From assembly GCA_007121115.1 (NCBI GenBank), contig SKMI01000329.1, positions 1 through 16,368 on the forward strand: 16,368 bases of DNA. Direction: 5' to 3'. Below are positions 7,722 through 16,071 of this stretch, one piece after another (position 1 is the stretch's first letter; every line of letters begins with the position of its first letter). Origin of the DNA: Paracoccaceae bacterium (GTDB lineage Bacteria > Pseudomonadota > Alphaproteobacteria > Rhodobacterales > Rhodobacteraceae). Both the position numbers and the translations under genes were made by a program. The notes below the pieces were generated by a model. It ran no database searches, was not told the origin of the DNA, and was given only the letters and a program-made list of their open reading frames with translations.

Positions 7722-8474
7722 ATGTTCGACTTCGAAGGAAAGACCGCCATTGTCACCGGCGCCGGGTCCGGGATCGGTGAGGCCATTGCGCTGGAACTCG
7801 CCGCCTCGGGCGCCTTCGTGGTGGTCAGCGATGTGGATGAACACGCCGCCAACCGCGTGGTCGCCACCATCATGGACCGGGGCAAGCGGGCCGCCGGTTT
7901 CGCCGCCGATGTCTCCGACCCGGACGCGGTGGAACGCATGGTCAAGTTTGCCGAAGCCGAAGGCGGCGCGCTGCATCTGGCGGTGAACAACGCCGGGATC
8001 GGGGGTCCGCAGCGCCCGGTGGGCGAATACCCGCTGGACGGCTGGCGGCAGGTGATCGACGTGAACCTGCACGGCGTCTTCTACGGCATGCGCTACCAGA
8101 TCCCGGCCATGGAACGCGCGGGGGGCGGGGCGATCGTCAACATCTCCTCGATCCTGGGCTCGGTCGGGTTCGCCAATGCCTCGGCCTATGTCGCCGCCAA
8201 GCACGGGGTGGTCGGGCTGACCAAGACCGCGGCGATGGAGTATTCGGCCAACGGCATCCGCATCAATTCGGTCGGTCCCGGCTTCATCGAGACACCCTTG
8301 CTGGCCAAGAACCTGGATCAGGAAGCGCTGGACGGGTTGGCCTCGCTCCACCCTATCGGCCGCATCGGCACGTCCGAAGAAGTCTCGGCCCTGACCTGTT
8401 TCCTGTTGTCGGATCGCGCGAGTTTCATCTCGGGGAGCTATCATCTGGTGGACGGCGCCTACACCGCGCAGTAG
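7722..8474 (+). CDS. Short-chain dehydrogenase/reductase (SDR) family oxidoreductase
   Basis: A 250-residue classical SDR. The nucleotide-binding loop TGAGSGIG is at residues 12-19, the structural NNAG at 89-92, and the catalytic residues are N115, S142 or S143, Y156 and K160 in the YVAAK motif. D37 at the end of the second beta strand favours NAD(H) over NADP(H). The C-terminal VDGAYTAQ is the usual SDR ending. The start ATG at 7722 follows AGGGG, which lies about ten bases upstream. It catalyses an NAD-dependent alcohol/ketone conversion on an unknown substrate; the sequence alone does not show which. The P-type ATPase gene starts 44 bp after its stop on the same strand, so co-transcription is possible, but no functional link is evident. 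Confidence 0.9.
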   Translation: MFDFEGKTAIVTGAGSGIGEAIALELAASGAFVVVSDVDEHAANRVVATIMDRGKRAAGFAADVSDPDAVERMVKFAEAEGGALHLAVNNAGIGGPQRPVGEYPLDGWRQVIDVNLHGVFYGMRYQIPAMERAGGGAIVNISSILGSVGFANASAYVAAKHGVVGLTKTAAMEYSANGIRINSVGPGFIETPLLAKNLDQEALDGLASLHPIGRIGTSEEVSALTCFLLSDRASFISGSYHLVDGAYTAQ

Positions 8475-8518
8475 ATCAGAGCGCGCGATAACCGCCGCAG
8501 CGTTCCGACAGGAAGCCC

Positions 8519-11200
8519 ATGACCAAAAAAATGAAACCCTGGGCCACGCCCGTGGCCGAGGTCCTCGCCGATCTGGACTCCAGCGACAAGGGGCTGAGCG
8601 CCGACGCCGCCGCGCAGCGGCTGGACCGCCACGGCCCCAACAAGTTGCCCGAGGCCCCGCGCCCCGGGCCGCTGGTGCGGCTTGCGCGGCAGTTCAACAA
8701 CCTGCTGATCCTGGTGCTGATCGCCGCTGCCGTGATCACCGCGCTTCTCGGCCACTGGATCGACACCGGGGTGATCATGGCAGTGGTCATCATCAACGCG
8801 GTCATCGGCTTCGTGCAGGAGGGCAAGGCCGAAGCCGCGCTCGAGGCCCTGCGCGAAATGCTGGCGCCCAGGGCCGCGGTGCTGCGCGATGGCGAACGCC
8901 AGACCGTGCCGGGCGCCGATCTGGTACCCGGGGACATCGTGCTCTTGGAGGCGGGCGACAAGGTGCCCGCCGACCTGCGCCTGTTGGAAACCGCCGGCAT
9001 GACGGTCGAAGAAGCGATCCTGACCGGCGAGTCGGTGCCGGTGCGCAAACGCATCGACCCCGTGGACGCCGACGCCAGCCTTGGCGACCGAAAACCCATG
9101 GCGTTCAGCGGCACGCTGGTTGCCGAAGGCACCGGGACCGGCGTGGTGGTCGGCACCGGCGCCGAGACCGAAATCGGCCGCATCAGCACCATGATGGCCA
9201 CGGTGCAGACGCTGAAGACCCCGCTGATCCGGCAGATGGAGGTGTTTGCGAAATACCTCACCTTCTTCATCATGGTGGTGGCGGGCGCGGTGCTGACCTT
9301 CACGCTTGTTCTGCGCGACATGGCCTTCGACGAGGCGTTCATGATCGTCGTCGGCCTGTTCGTCGCGGCGATCCCCGAGGGGCTGCCCGCGGTGCTGACC
9401 GTGACGCTGGCCATCGGCGTGCAGACCATGGCCAGCCGCAACGCCATCATCCGCCGCCTGCCGATCATCGAAACGCTGGGCGCGGTCTCGACCATCTGTT
9501 CGGACAAGACCGGCACCCTGACCCGCAACGAGATGATGGTCGCCACCGTGCTGACCGCTGAGGACCGGCTGAAGGTCACCGGCACCGGCTACACCCCCGA
9601 GGGCACGCTGGAGCGGGACGGCGAGCAGGTGTCCGCCGATGACCGTCTGTGCGCCATCGCGCGGGTGGCGGCGCTGTGCAACGGTGCGGCGCTGGTGCAG
9701 GGGGACAATGGCTGGCGGGTCGAGGGCGACCCGATGGAGGGCGCGCTTCTGGCGCTGGCCGCCAAGCTGGGCGAAGGCATCGACGACCGCCCCCGCCCGC
9801 AGGCCGCGATCCCCTTCGACTCGCGCTACCGCTACATGGCGGTGCTGCATGACGGCGTGGCGCTGGTGAAGGGTGCACCCGAGGCGGTGATGGACCGCTG
9901 CGCGCAGGCCATGGGCGCCGATGGCCCCGGGGATCTGGACCGCGCCGAATGGGAGCGCCGGGCCGAGGCGGTCGCCAACGACGGCCAGCGCCTGCTGGCG
10001 CTCGCGCAGAAACCCCACGACGGGGACGGACTGGAGCATGAGGACCTGCAGGACGGGCTTATCCTGCTGGGCTTTGTCGGCTTGATCGACCCGCCCCGCG
10101 AAGAGGCGATCGCGGCGGTGGCCGAGTGTCACAGCGCCGGGATCTCGGTCAAGATGATCACTGGCGACCATTCGGGCACCGCGGCTGCCATCGGCCGCCA
10201 GATCGGGCTGACCCGGACCGATGCGCCGCTCACCGGCAATGACATAGACCAGATGGACGACGCCGCGCTGGAAGCGGCGATCCGGCGCACGGATGTCTTT
10301 GCCCGCACCTCGCCCGAGCACAAGTTGCGTCTGGTCCACGCGCTGCAGGCCAATGGCGCCGTGGTCGCCATGACCGGCGACGGGGTGAACGATGCCCCCG
10401 CGCTGAAACGCGCCGACGCCGGGATCGCCATGGGCATGAAAGGGTCCGAAGCCGCGCGCGAGGCCTCGGATTTCGTACTGGCGGACGACAATTTCGCCTC
10501 CATCGCCGAGGCGGTGCGTCAGGGCCGGACGGTCTATGCCAACCTGAAGAAGGTCATCACCTTCCTGCTGCCGGTGAACGGTGGTGAGTCGATCTCGCTG
10601 ATCATCGCGGTGCTGTTCGGGCTGATGCTGCCGATCACGCCGTTGCAGATCCTGTGGATCAACATGGTCAGTTCGGTGGCGCTGGCCATGGCGCTGGCGT
10701 TTGAGCGTGCCGAGCGCGATATCATGCGCACCCCGCCGCGCGACCCGCGCGCGCCGATCCTGACGCGGTTCATCCTGTGGCGTGTGTTCCTGGTCTCGAT
10801 CCTGTTCGCCATCGGCATCTTCGGCCAGTTCGCGCTGGCGCAGGCGCAGGGCGCGGGGCTTGACGAGGCCCGGACCATGGCGCTGAACACGCTGGTGGCG
10901 ATGGAGGTGTTCTATCTCTTCTCGGTCCGGTATCGGCGCGGCTGGTCGATCACCTGGGAGGGGGCGAAGGGCACTCCGGCGGTACTGATCGCAGTGGCGC
11001 TGGTGGTGGTGCTGCAGGCGATCTTCACCTATGCCCCGTTCATGCAGGCGCTGTTCGACACGGTGGCGCTCAGCCCCTGGCAACTGGCGCAATGCGCGCT
11101 GGCTGGCGTGGCGCTGCTGGTGGTGCTGGAAATCGACAAGCACGCAGCCCAGACCTGGAAGAAGCTGGGCGCCGAGGGCGGCAAGGACGCGGAAGTGTGA
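8519..11200 (+). CDS. P-type cation-transporting ATPase (P2-like, substrate uncertain)
   Basis: An 893-residue integral membrane pump with all P-type landmarks: an N-terminal cation ATPase domain, two membrane helices (about 58-100), the actuator motif TGES (169-172), helices 3-4 with PEGLP (286-290), the phosphorylated aspartate in DKTGTLT (D329), the nucleotide-binding KGAPE (451-455), the hinge TGDGVNDAP (619-627) and C-terminal helices. Its layout is that of the SERCA/PMR1 (P2A) group, with N687 and E690 in helix 5 and N715 in helix 6 matching SERCA ligand positions. The helix-6 aspartate (D800 in SERCA) is S719 here, so calcium transport cannot be assumed. It may move Na+, K+ or another cation. 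The start at 8519 has AGGAAG upstream; an in-frame ATG at 8531 is an alternative. The upstream SDR gene may share its transcript. Confidence 0.92.
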   Translation: MTKKMKPWATPVAEVLADLDSSDKGLSADAAAQRLDRHGPNKLPEAPRPGPLVRLARQFNNLLILVLIAAAVITALLGHWIDTGVIMAVVIINAVIGFVQEGKAEAALEALREMLAPRAAVLRDGERQTVPGADLVPGDIVLLEAGDKVPADLRLLETAGMTVEEAILTGESVPVRKRIDPVDADASLGDRKPMAFSGTLVAEGTGTGVVVGTGAETEIGRISTMMATVQTLKTPLIRQMEVFAKYLTFFIMVVAGAVLTFTLVLRDMAFDEAFMIVVGLFVAAIPEGLPAVLTVTLAIGVQTMASRNAIIRRLPIIETLGAVSTICSDKTGTLTRNEMMVATVLTAEDRLKVTGTGYTPEGTLERDGEQVSADDRLCAIARVAALCNGAALVQGDNGWRVEGDPMEGALLALAAKLGEGIDDRPRPQAAIPFDSRYRYMAVLHDGVALVKGAPEAVMDRCAQAMGADGPGDLDRAEWERRAEAVANDGQRLLALAQKPHDGDGLEHEDLQDGLILLGFVGLIDPPREEAIAAVAECHSAGISVKMITGDHSGTAAAIGRQIGLTRTDAPLTGNDIDQMDDAALEAAIRRTDVFARTSPEHKLRLVHALQANGAVVAMTGDGVNDAPALKRADAGIAMGMKGSEAAREASDFVLADDNFASIAEAVRQGRTVYANLKKVITFLLPVNGGESISLIIAVLFGLMLPITPLQILWINMVSSVALAMALAFERAERDIMRTPPRDPRAPILTRFILWRVFLVSILFAIGIFGQFALAQAQGAGLDEARTMALNTLVAMEVFYLFSVRYRRGWSITWEGAKGTPAVLIAVALVVVLQAIFTYAPFMQALFDTVALSPWQLAQCALAGVALLVVLEIDKHAAQTWKKLGAEGGKDAEV

Positions 11201-11216
11201 TCCTGCGCGACGGTGG

Positions 11217-11293
11217 TGGCGACCCCGGAAGGACTCGAACCCTCAACCTGGCGATTAGAAGTCGCCTGCTCTATCCCGTTGAGCTACGGGGCC
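11217..11293 (-). tRNA. tRNA-Arg (anticodon TCT)
   Basis: The minus strand folds into a full cloverleaf. The acceptor GGCCCCG (5' end at 11293) pairs with CGGGGTC, with one G-T pair. The D arm is GCTC/GAGC. The anticodon stem GGCGA/TCGCC encloses loop CTTCTAA with anticodon TCT, and the T arm GAGGG/CCTTC has loop TTCGAGT. The discriminator base is G and the CCA end is encoded (11217-11219). It reads AGA and, by wobble, AGG arginine codons, which are rare in this GC-rich genome. It lies 16 bp after the ATPase stop in convergent orientation. Confidence 0.95.
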
Positions 11294-11424
11294 GCGTGTG
11301 GGCTGGACGCCTGTGCTTGCAATAGCGGCGTGGCCGGGGGCGGCGCAACCGCTTTCGCGCCTTCCCGCTTGCGCGGGTCGGTCGCTGCGATAGGGTGACG
11401 CCGAAACGAGAAAGGAGCGCCACC

Positions 11425-11889
11425 ATGCAAAACCCCATCGAAGCACGGATCGCCGCGCTTGGTCTTGCCCTGCCCGATGCCCCGGCCCCGGCGGCGAATT
11501 ACGTGCCTTACGTCCAGAGCGGGGCGTTGCTGTTCGTCTCGGGGCAGATCAGCGCCGGGCCGGACGGGCTGATCACCGGCAAGCTGGGGGCGGACCTGGA
11601 CCTCGACGCTGGGGTCGAGGCAGCGCGGGCCTGCGCACTGGCGCTGATCGCGCAGGTGCGCGCGGCCTGTGGCGGCGACCTGACGCGCCTGCGCCGGGTG
11701 GTCAAACTGACCGGTTTCGTCAACTGCGCCCCCGATTTCACCGACCAGCCGAAGGTCGTCAACGGCGCTTCGGACCTGATGGTCGCAGTGTTCGGCGAGG
11801 CCGGGCGCCACGCCCGCGCGGCCGTGGGCGCGCCGTCGCTGCCGCTTGGAGTCGCGGTCGAGATCGAAGGCGTGTTCGAGCTGTCCTGA
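11425..11889 (+). CDS. RidA family protein
   Basis: A 154-residue protein of the YjgF/YER057c/UK114 (Rid) family. AAAGGAG at 11411-11417 lies seven bases before the ATG at 11425; an upstream in-frame ATG at 11395 lacks such a site. The block GALLFVSGQIS near residue 34 and the C-terminal HARAAVGAPSLPLGVAVEIEG are characteristic. R131 aligns with the arginine (R105 of E. coli RidA) needed to hydrolyse reactive enamine/imine intermediates, so deaminase activity is plausible. It is longer than E. coli RidA (128 residues) because of an N-terminal extension and an insertion, which fits another Rid subgroup. It probably acts in the cytoplasm. It converges on the carboxypeptidase gene, and its neighbours give no pathway hint. 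Confidence 0.88.
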   Translation: MQNPIEARIAALGLALPDAPAPAANYVPYVQSGALLFVSGQISAGPDGLITGKLGADLDLDAGVEAARACALALIAQVRAACGGDLTRLRRVVKLTGFVNCAPDFTDQPKVVNGASDLMVAVFGEAGRHARAAVGAPSLPLGVAVEIEGVFELS

Positions 11890-11971
11890 CAGCGCCCCCC
11901 CGGGTCGATCGTTTCGGGGCCTACGGCCCACTTGTGAACCGGCCAGCCGGGAGCCGCAGGAATGGGCCCCT

Positions 11972-13858
11972 TCAGGGCGCGACGGTAAAGCAGGTCCGCT
12001 GGCGCGCGGCGATCCGGCGGCAGGCCATTTCCGCTTCATCGCGGGTCAGGCCCGCGAAGCTGGCCTCGAACCCCCCGCCCGCCTGACGCACCCTGCGCAA
12101 ACCGTTTTCCAGTGCCACCGCCTCGGAGAGCGAGGTCTGGATCAGCACCCGCTCGGCCTCGTGCCGCGAGGGGAAGCTGCCCAGCGTGACCCCCCAGATG
12201 CGCCCGCTCGATGTGGACAGACGCGAAACCACCTCGGGCGCGTCCTCGCCCGCAAAGTTCTCGGCGACCATGGCGACCTGCGCCAGATCCGCGCTGGCGT
12301 CTTCCTCGGCGGTGGTCAGAATGATCAGATCGCTCGGCGCAGGCTCCGGCTCCGCAAGCTCCTCGGACGCGGCAGGGGGTGCGGCAGGGACCGGTAGCGG
12401 GGCCGGGCGCGGTTCCGGGGCCGCAGGCGGCGGGACGACGGCAGCCGCCGTGGCAAGCTGCACGGTCTCCACCTCGGGCTGCGCCGACGTCGACTCCGGG
12501 CCTGCCGCTGCTGCGCTCTCGCTGCCTTCCGCCTCGGGCGGCGCAGTTGCAGTCTCGGCGCCCTGCGCGGCGGCGAATTCCTCGGGCGTGAGGGTGCTGA
12601 ACCCCACCGCCTCGGCCAGCGCAAGGGCCGTTGCGTCATCCTCGGCGGCCGGGTCCGGGGCCTCGGCGATCAGCGTGGCGGGACGCGCCGGGGGCACGAT
12701 GTCGAGCGCTTCGGGCGCCAGGCCCGCCACCTCCGGTGTTTCCGCTTCGCCCTCCGCAATGATGTCCGGCTCTGCCGCCGCAGTCGCCGCGGCGACCTGT
12801 TCGGCCAGGGCGATGCCAACGCTGTCCTGCACCGCCAGCAGCAGTTCCTCGGGCGGCTCGGGCGCCGGGCGTGGCACCGGGCGTGGCGAACGGGCGACCG
12901 CCGTCTGCACCCGGATGGTGCGCCCGGCGGATGGCCGGTCATTGGCTGCGGTGCCGCCGCTGTCGGCCCTGGCCACAGCGTGGCCGCCCTGATAGGCCGG
13001 CGTGGCAGGAGCTCGCGTCGCCACGCGGCTTTGCGCGCGGGCAAAGCCGATGTCCAGCAACTCCGCCACATGGGCGTTGCGCGCCGCCGCGCTGGCCCCG
13101 CCGAACATGGTGGCGATGATCCGCACATTGCCGCGCTCGGCCGAGGCGGTCAGGTTGAACCCCGCCGCGCGGGTATAGCCGGTCTTGATTCCGTCGGCGC
13201 CGCGATAGGCGTTCAGCAGGGCACGGTTGGTATTGTGGACCGACCCCACGCCCGCATGATCGTTCCGGCGCGAGAAGATGTTGTAATACTGCGGATAATC
13301 GAACAGCAACTGACGGCCCAGAATGGTCATGTCGCGCGCGGTGGACAGATGCCCGGGCGCCGTCAGCCCGTGGGCGTTGCGAAAGGTCGTGTTCTCCATG
13401 CCCATGGCGCGGGCGGTCCGGGTCATCCGCTCGGCAAAGGCCGACTCGGACCCGGAAATCGCTTCGGCGATGGCCACGGCGGCATCGTTGCCAGATCGCA
13501 GCGCCGCCGCCCGGATCAGGTAGCGCAGCGCCACCGACTGGCCTGCGCGCAGCCCGAGGCAGGAGCACGCTGTGTTCGCCGCCCGGGCGCTGATCCGGAC
13601 CGGCGTGTCGAGGGAGATTTCCCCATGCTTCACGGCCTCGAAGGCGATGTAAAGCGTCATCATCTTGGTGAGCGAGGCCGGGTGGAGGCGCGTGTCATGG
13701 TTGCGTGCGAAGATTACGCGCCCGTCGCGGGCATCCATCACCATGGCGGCGTAGGGCGCAGCCTGGGCGCCGGTCAGCGCTGCCGGGATGAACGATGCCA
13801 CAAAGACGACCGCGACGATGACCGCCTGCACCGCGGTCCATCCTGCCTGCTTGCTCAT
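11972..13858 (-). CDS. D-alanyl-D-alanine carboxypeptidase with C-terminal SPOR domain
   Basis: A 628-residue low-molecular-mass penicillin-binding protein. A signal peptide or anchor (residues about 10-34, ending AQA) is followed by the peptidase S11 domain with the three active-site motifs: SLTK (S62, K65), SGN (122-124) and KTG (225-227). Residues about 300-540 are a low-complexity Ala/Pro/Glu-rich linker. The last 75 or so residues (IWGVTLGSF to the end) look like a SPOR domain, which binds denuded glycan strands at the division septum. The enzyme removes the terminal D-Ala from peptidoglycan stem peptides in the periplasm, here probably at the septum. The ATG at 13858 has GAGG seven bases upstream. 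The domain combination recalls alphaproteobacterial DacA homologues. The gene stands alone, convergent with the RidA-family gene. Confidence 0.92.
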   Translation of the reverse strand: MSKQAGWTAVQAVIVAVVFVASFIPAALTGAQAAPYAAMVMDARDGRVIFARNHDTRLHPASLTKMMTLYIAFEAVKHGEISLDTPVRISARAANTACSCLGLRAGQSVALRYLIRAAALRSGNDAAVAIAEAISGSESAFAERMTRTARAMGMENTTFRNAHGLTAPGHLSTARDMTILGRQLLFDYPQYYNIFSRRNDHAGVGSVHNTNRALLNAYRGADGIKTGYTRAAGFNLTASAERGNVRIIATMFGGASAAARNAHVAELLDIGFARAQSRVATRAPATPAYQGGHAVARADSGGTAANDRPSAGRTIRVQTAVARSPRPVPRPAPEPPEELLLAVQDSVGIALAEQVAAATAAAEPDIIAEGEAETPEVAGLAPEALDIVPPARPATLIAEAPDPAAEDDATALALAEAVGFSTLTPEEFAAAQGAETATAPPEAEGSESAAAAGPESTSAQPEVETVQLATAAAVVPPPAAPEPRPAPLPVPAAPPAASEELAEPEPAPSDLIILTTAEEDASADLAQVAMVAENFAGEDAPEVVSRLSTSSGRIWGVTLGSFPSRHEAERVLIQTSLSEAVALENGLRRVRQAGGGFEASFAGLTRDEAEMACRRIAARQRTCFTVAP

Positions 13859-14268
13859 TGCTCTGCCTCGGTTCCGCCCTGTCTTGTTTTCGCAGGGTCG
13901 ATTGTCGTGAGCGTAACACGGGTTTGAGCGCAGGAAAAGTTCAATAAATCAATATCTTTCGCGCCACAGTTTCGACATTTTCGCCGATATTGTATGCACC
14001 GCAGCCGGGGGCACCAGATACACTGTCGGGGGTGCGGGCTTGTTCCGTTTCTCACTTGGCATGTACCGAGACGCTCGCGCGCGCGTTGTTGCAATACTGC
14101 CCTTTCCGGGTACGTCGGCGGCCCACGGGCCCGCTGAATTTTCGCCAGTGCAAACGAATCGGGTCAACTTCTTAACAGAATTGGCGTATATGGCGGGTGG
14201 AGGGCAGGATAACTGCCCCGCCTGCCGCCGAGCAGACATCGAAAAACAATCAGAAACCGAGGCTAATG
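13859..14268. other. Intergenic region of about 410 bp, AT-richer than its surroundings
   Basis: A divergent gap between the carboxypeptidase and the small secreted protein gene. It should hold the promoters of both. The part at 13930-14000 is unusually AT-rich for this genome. A possible minus-strand promoter (TTGACC at 14162-14167, GAAAAT at 14138-14143, spacing 18) could drive a transcript towards the carboxypeptidase. A 37-codon minus-strand frame at 13949-14062 lies within it but has no convincing ribosome binding site. No tRNA or repeat family was recognised. Confidence 0.5.
14202..14218 (+). other. Stem-loop in the leader of the small secreted protein gene
   Basis: A perfect six-base stem, GGGCAG (14202-14207) and CTGCCC (14213-14218), closes a five-base GATAA loop. 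GGCG (14192-14195) and CGCC (14219-14222) could extend it with a bulge. It lies about 50 bases before the start codon at 14269 and is not followed by a T run, so it is not an obvious terminator. A role in leader stability or regulation is only a guess. Confidence 0.3.
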
Positions 14269-14583
14269 ATGCAGAAACCCCTGATTGCCGCAGCGCTTGC
14301 CCTGTTGATGCTGCCGCTGATCCCCGCACCGGCCAGCGCCGGACCGATCGAAAACGCCTGCCTGCGTTCCGACCGTCCGCAGGCCACCCGCGCGTTGTGC
14401 CGCTGCATCGGGTCGGTGGCCAGCCAGACCCTGACTCGGAGCGAGCAGCGCCGCGCCGCGCGTTTCTTCCGCGACCCGCAACTGGCGCAGGACATCCGCA
14501 TGTCCCGCAGCACGCGCGATAACGAGTTCTGGGCCCGCTACCGCGCCTTTGGCGCGCAGGCCGAGGCGCGCTGCTCACGCTGA
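14269..14583 (+). CDS. Small secreted four-cysteine protein of unknown function
   Basis: A 104-residue protein. Two adjacent ATGs occur (14266 and 14269); GAGG at 14259-14262 is better spaced for the second. Residues 1-24 form a clear signal peptide ending PASA, with mature protein from GPIENAC. The mature part is basic and has four cysteines (C31, C44, C46, C102), which could form two disulfides in the periplasm. It also has a conserved-looking stretch, FFRDPQLAQDIRMS and FWARYRAFGAQAEARC. I recall similar short proteins in Rhodobacteraceae, sometimes labelled arginine transporter in databases, but nothing in the sequence supports transport. The gene ends 9 bp inside the convergent phosphatase gene. 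No function is assigned. Confidence 0.75.
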   Translation: MQKPLIAAALALLMLPLIPAPASAGPIENACLRSDRPQATRALCRCIGSVASQTLTRSEQRRAARFFRDPQLAQDIRMSRSTRDNEFWARYRAFGAQAEARCSR

Positions 14584-15045
14584 GCGCAGTTGCGCCAGCA
14601 GACCGCGGCAGGCGGTTTCGATCAGGTCGAAGCTCCGGTCGAAGCCACCTTCCAGATAGGGGTCCGGCACGTCGGTGCCGGGCCCTTCGCCGTAGTCCAG
14701 CAGCAGATGCACAGGCACCGAGTTGCCCGCCGGGCGCAGGGCTTCGATATCGCGCTGGTTGCTGCGGTCCATGGCCAGGATCAGGTCGAAGCGGGTGAAA
14801 TCGGCGGCGGTGAATTGCCGGCCGCGAAGGTCGGAGATGTCATGCCCGCGCCGGGCGGCCTCGGCCATGGCGCGGCGGTCGGGCGGGCTGCCGATATGCC
14901 AGTCGCCGGTTCCGGCGCTGTCGGTTGCGACCTCGGTTCCGGCCTGCGCCGCCAGATCGCGGAACACGCCCTCGGCGGTCGGTGAGCGGCAGATATTGCC
15001 AAGGCAGACAAACAGGATGCGCGGGGGATGGGGCACGGTGCTCAT
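14575..15045 (-). CDS. Low-molecular-weight protein tyrosine phosphatase
   Basis: A 156-residue cytoplasmic phosphatase. The P-loop CLGNICRS has the nucleophile C14 and R20, giving the C-X5-R-S signature near the N-terminus as this family requires. The general acid is D128 in the DPY motif (128-130). The length matches the usual 150-160 residues. It dephosphorylates phosphotyrosine or related phosphoesters; in bacteria it often counteracts a tyrosine kinase of polysaccharide export, but no such kinase or polysaccharide gene is nearby. The related arsenate reductase ArsC is an alternative fold relative, but no arsenic genes are present and the DPY motif favours a phosphatase. The 3' end overlaps that of the convergent small secreted protein gene by 9 bp. 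Confidence 0.9.
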   Translation of the reverse strand: MSTVPHPPRILFVCLGNICRSPTAEGVFRDLAAQAGTEVATDSAGTGDWHIGSPPDRRAMAEAARRGHDISDLRGRQFTAADFTRFDLILAMDRSNQRDIEALRPAGNSVPVHLLLDYGEGPGTDVPDPYLEGGFDRSFDLIETACRGLLAQLRSA

Positions 15046-15080
15046 GGCTTCAGTGAATCGCGCCCGCCTGTAGGATGCAA

Positions 15081-15106
15081 GCGGGATCCGGCGTCCCGGA
15101 TCCCGC
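15081..15106 (-). terminator. Strong hairpin after the copper chaperone gene, probable terminator
   Basis: Perfect 11-base arms, GCGGGATCCGG (15081-15091) and CCGGATCCCGC (15096-15106), enclose a four-base loop. On the minus strand the hairpin begins 16 bases after the copper chaperone stop and ends before the phosphatase start, so it probably separates two minus-strand transcription units. The T run after it is poor (TTGCATCC), so termination may be partial or need Rho. Confidence 0.6.
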
Positions 15107-15122
15107 CCCGAGGGTTTACGGA

Positions 15123-15668
<546 letters not shown>

Positions 15669-15707
15669 GGTTTTTGTCCTGTCTGATGTTGGATTATTGA
15701 AAGTCGA

Positions 15708-16061
15708 TCAGACAGGATGTGGCGGCGCGCGTGCCGGATAAAGGCCCTTGTGCGGGGCGGATAAGGTGACCTGATCGCCAAGCGGCCAGGGGGCAGCGGG
15801 TTTGACTGTGGCGATCCGTGCGACGGACCATCCGCCCGGGATCGCCAGTGCAGACAGGGTGCAGTCCGGGCAGGGGTGGTGCGCCACCGTGGGGTTGCCG
15901 CGTGCATCGAGCGCCAGCGTCACCTCACCCCCCGTGGTGGTGCAGATCACCGCCCAGCCCGCCACCGGCGCTGCCCCCCGCGCCATGGCCGAGGTGACGC
16001 TGGCCAGCGCCAGCACCATGGCCAGCGCCAGCGCTGCGCCCGTATGCAACCGCTTGTTCAT
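15708..16061 (-). CDS. Small exported Cys/His protein, DUF2946-like, next to copper chaperone
   Basis: A 117-residue protein with a long hydrophobic N-terminus (residues about 6-27), either a signal peptide or an anchor. The mature part has VICTTTGGEVTLALDARG, then HHPCPDCTL (two His and a C-P-D-C pair), a possible metal-binding cluster. It resembles the short DUF2946-type proteins often found beside copper uptake or PCu(A)C genes. The assignment is by pattern and by neighbourhood. It starts only 10 bp after the enoyl-CoA hydratase stop and ends 39 bp before the copper chaperone start, so all three are probably on one transcript. A role in periplasmic copper handling is inferred. AGGG about eight bases upstream is a modest ribosome binding site. 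Confidence 0.6.
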   Translation of the reverse strand: MNKRLHTGAALALAMVLALASVTSAMARGAAPVAGWAVICTTTGGEVTLALDARGNPTVAHHPCPDCTLSALAIPGGWSVARIATVKPAAPWPLGDQVTLSAPHKGLYPARAPPHPV

Positions 16062-16071
16062 GGACGGGACC

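Noticed and set aside
8459..11143. Long minus-strand open frame opposite the P-type ATPase
   Set aside because: The plus strand encodes all ATPase motifs. The opposite frame is a His/Gln/Arg-rich shadow without recognisable features.
11364..11377. CCCGC-TTGC-GCGGG stem-loop before the RidA-family gene
   Set aside because: It is a small GC-rich palindrome with no matching regulatory context. Its location between a tRNA and a gene with its own ribosome binding site gives no function.
11917..11929. GGGCC-TAC-GGCCC hairpin between the RidA-family and carboxypeptidase genes
   Set aside because: The stem is only five bases and neither side has a T run, so terminator function is not supported.
13949..14062. 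37-codon minus-strand small protein gene
   Set aside because: There is no clear ribosome binding site, third-position GC is low compared with real genes here, and the family is not recognised. It is kept only as a finding, not as a CDS.
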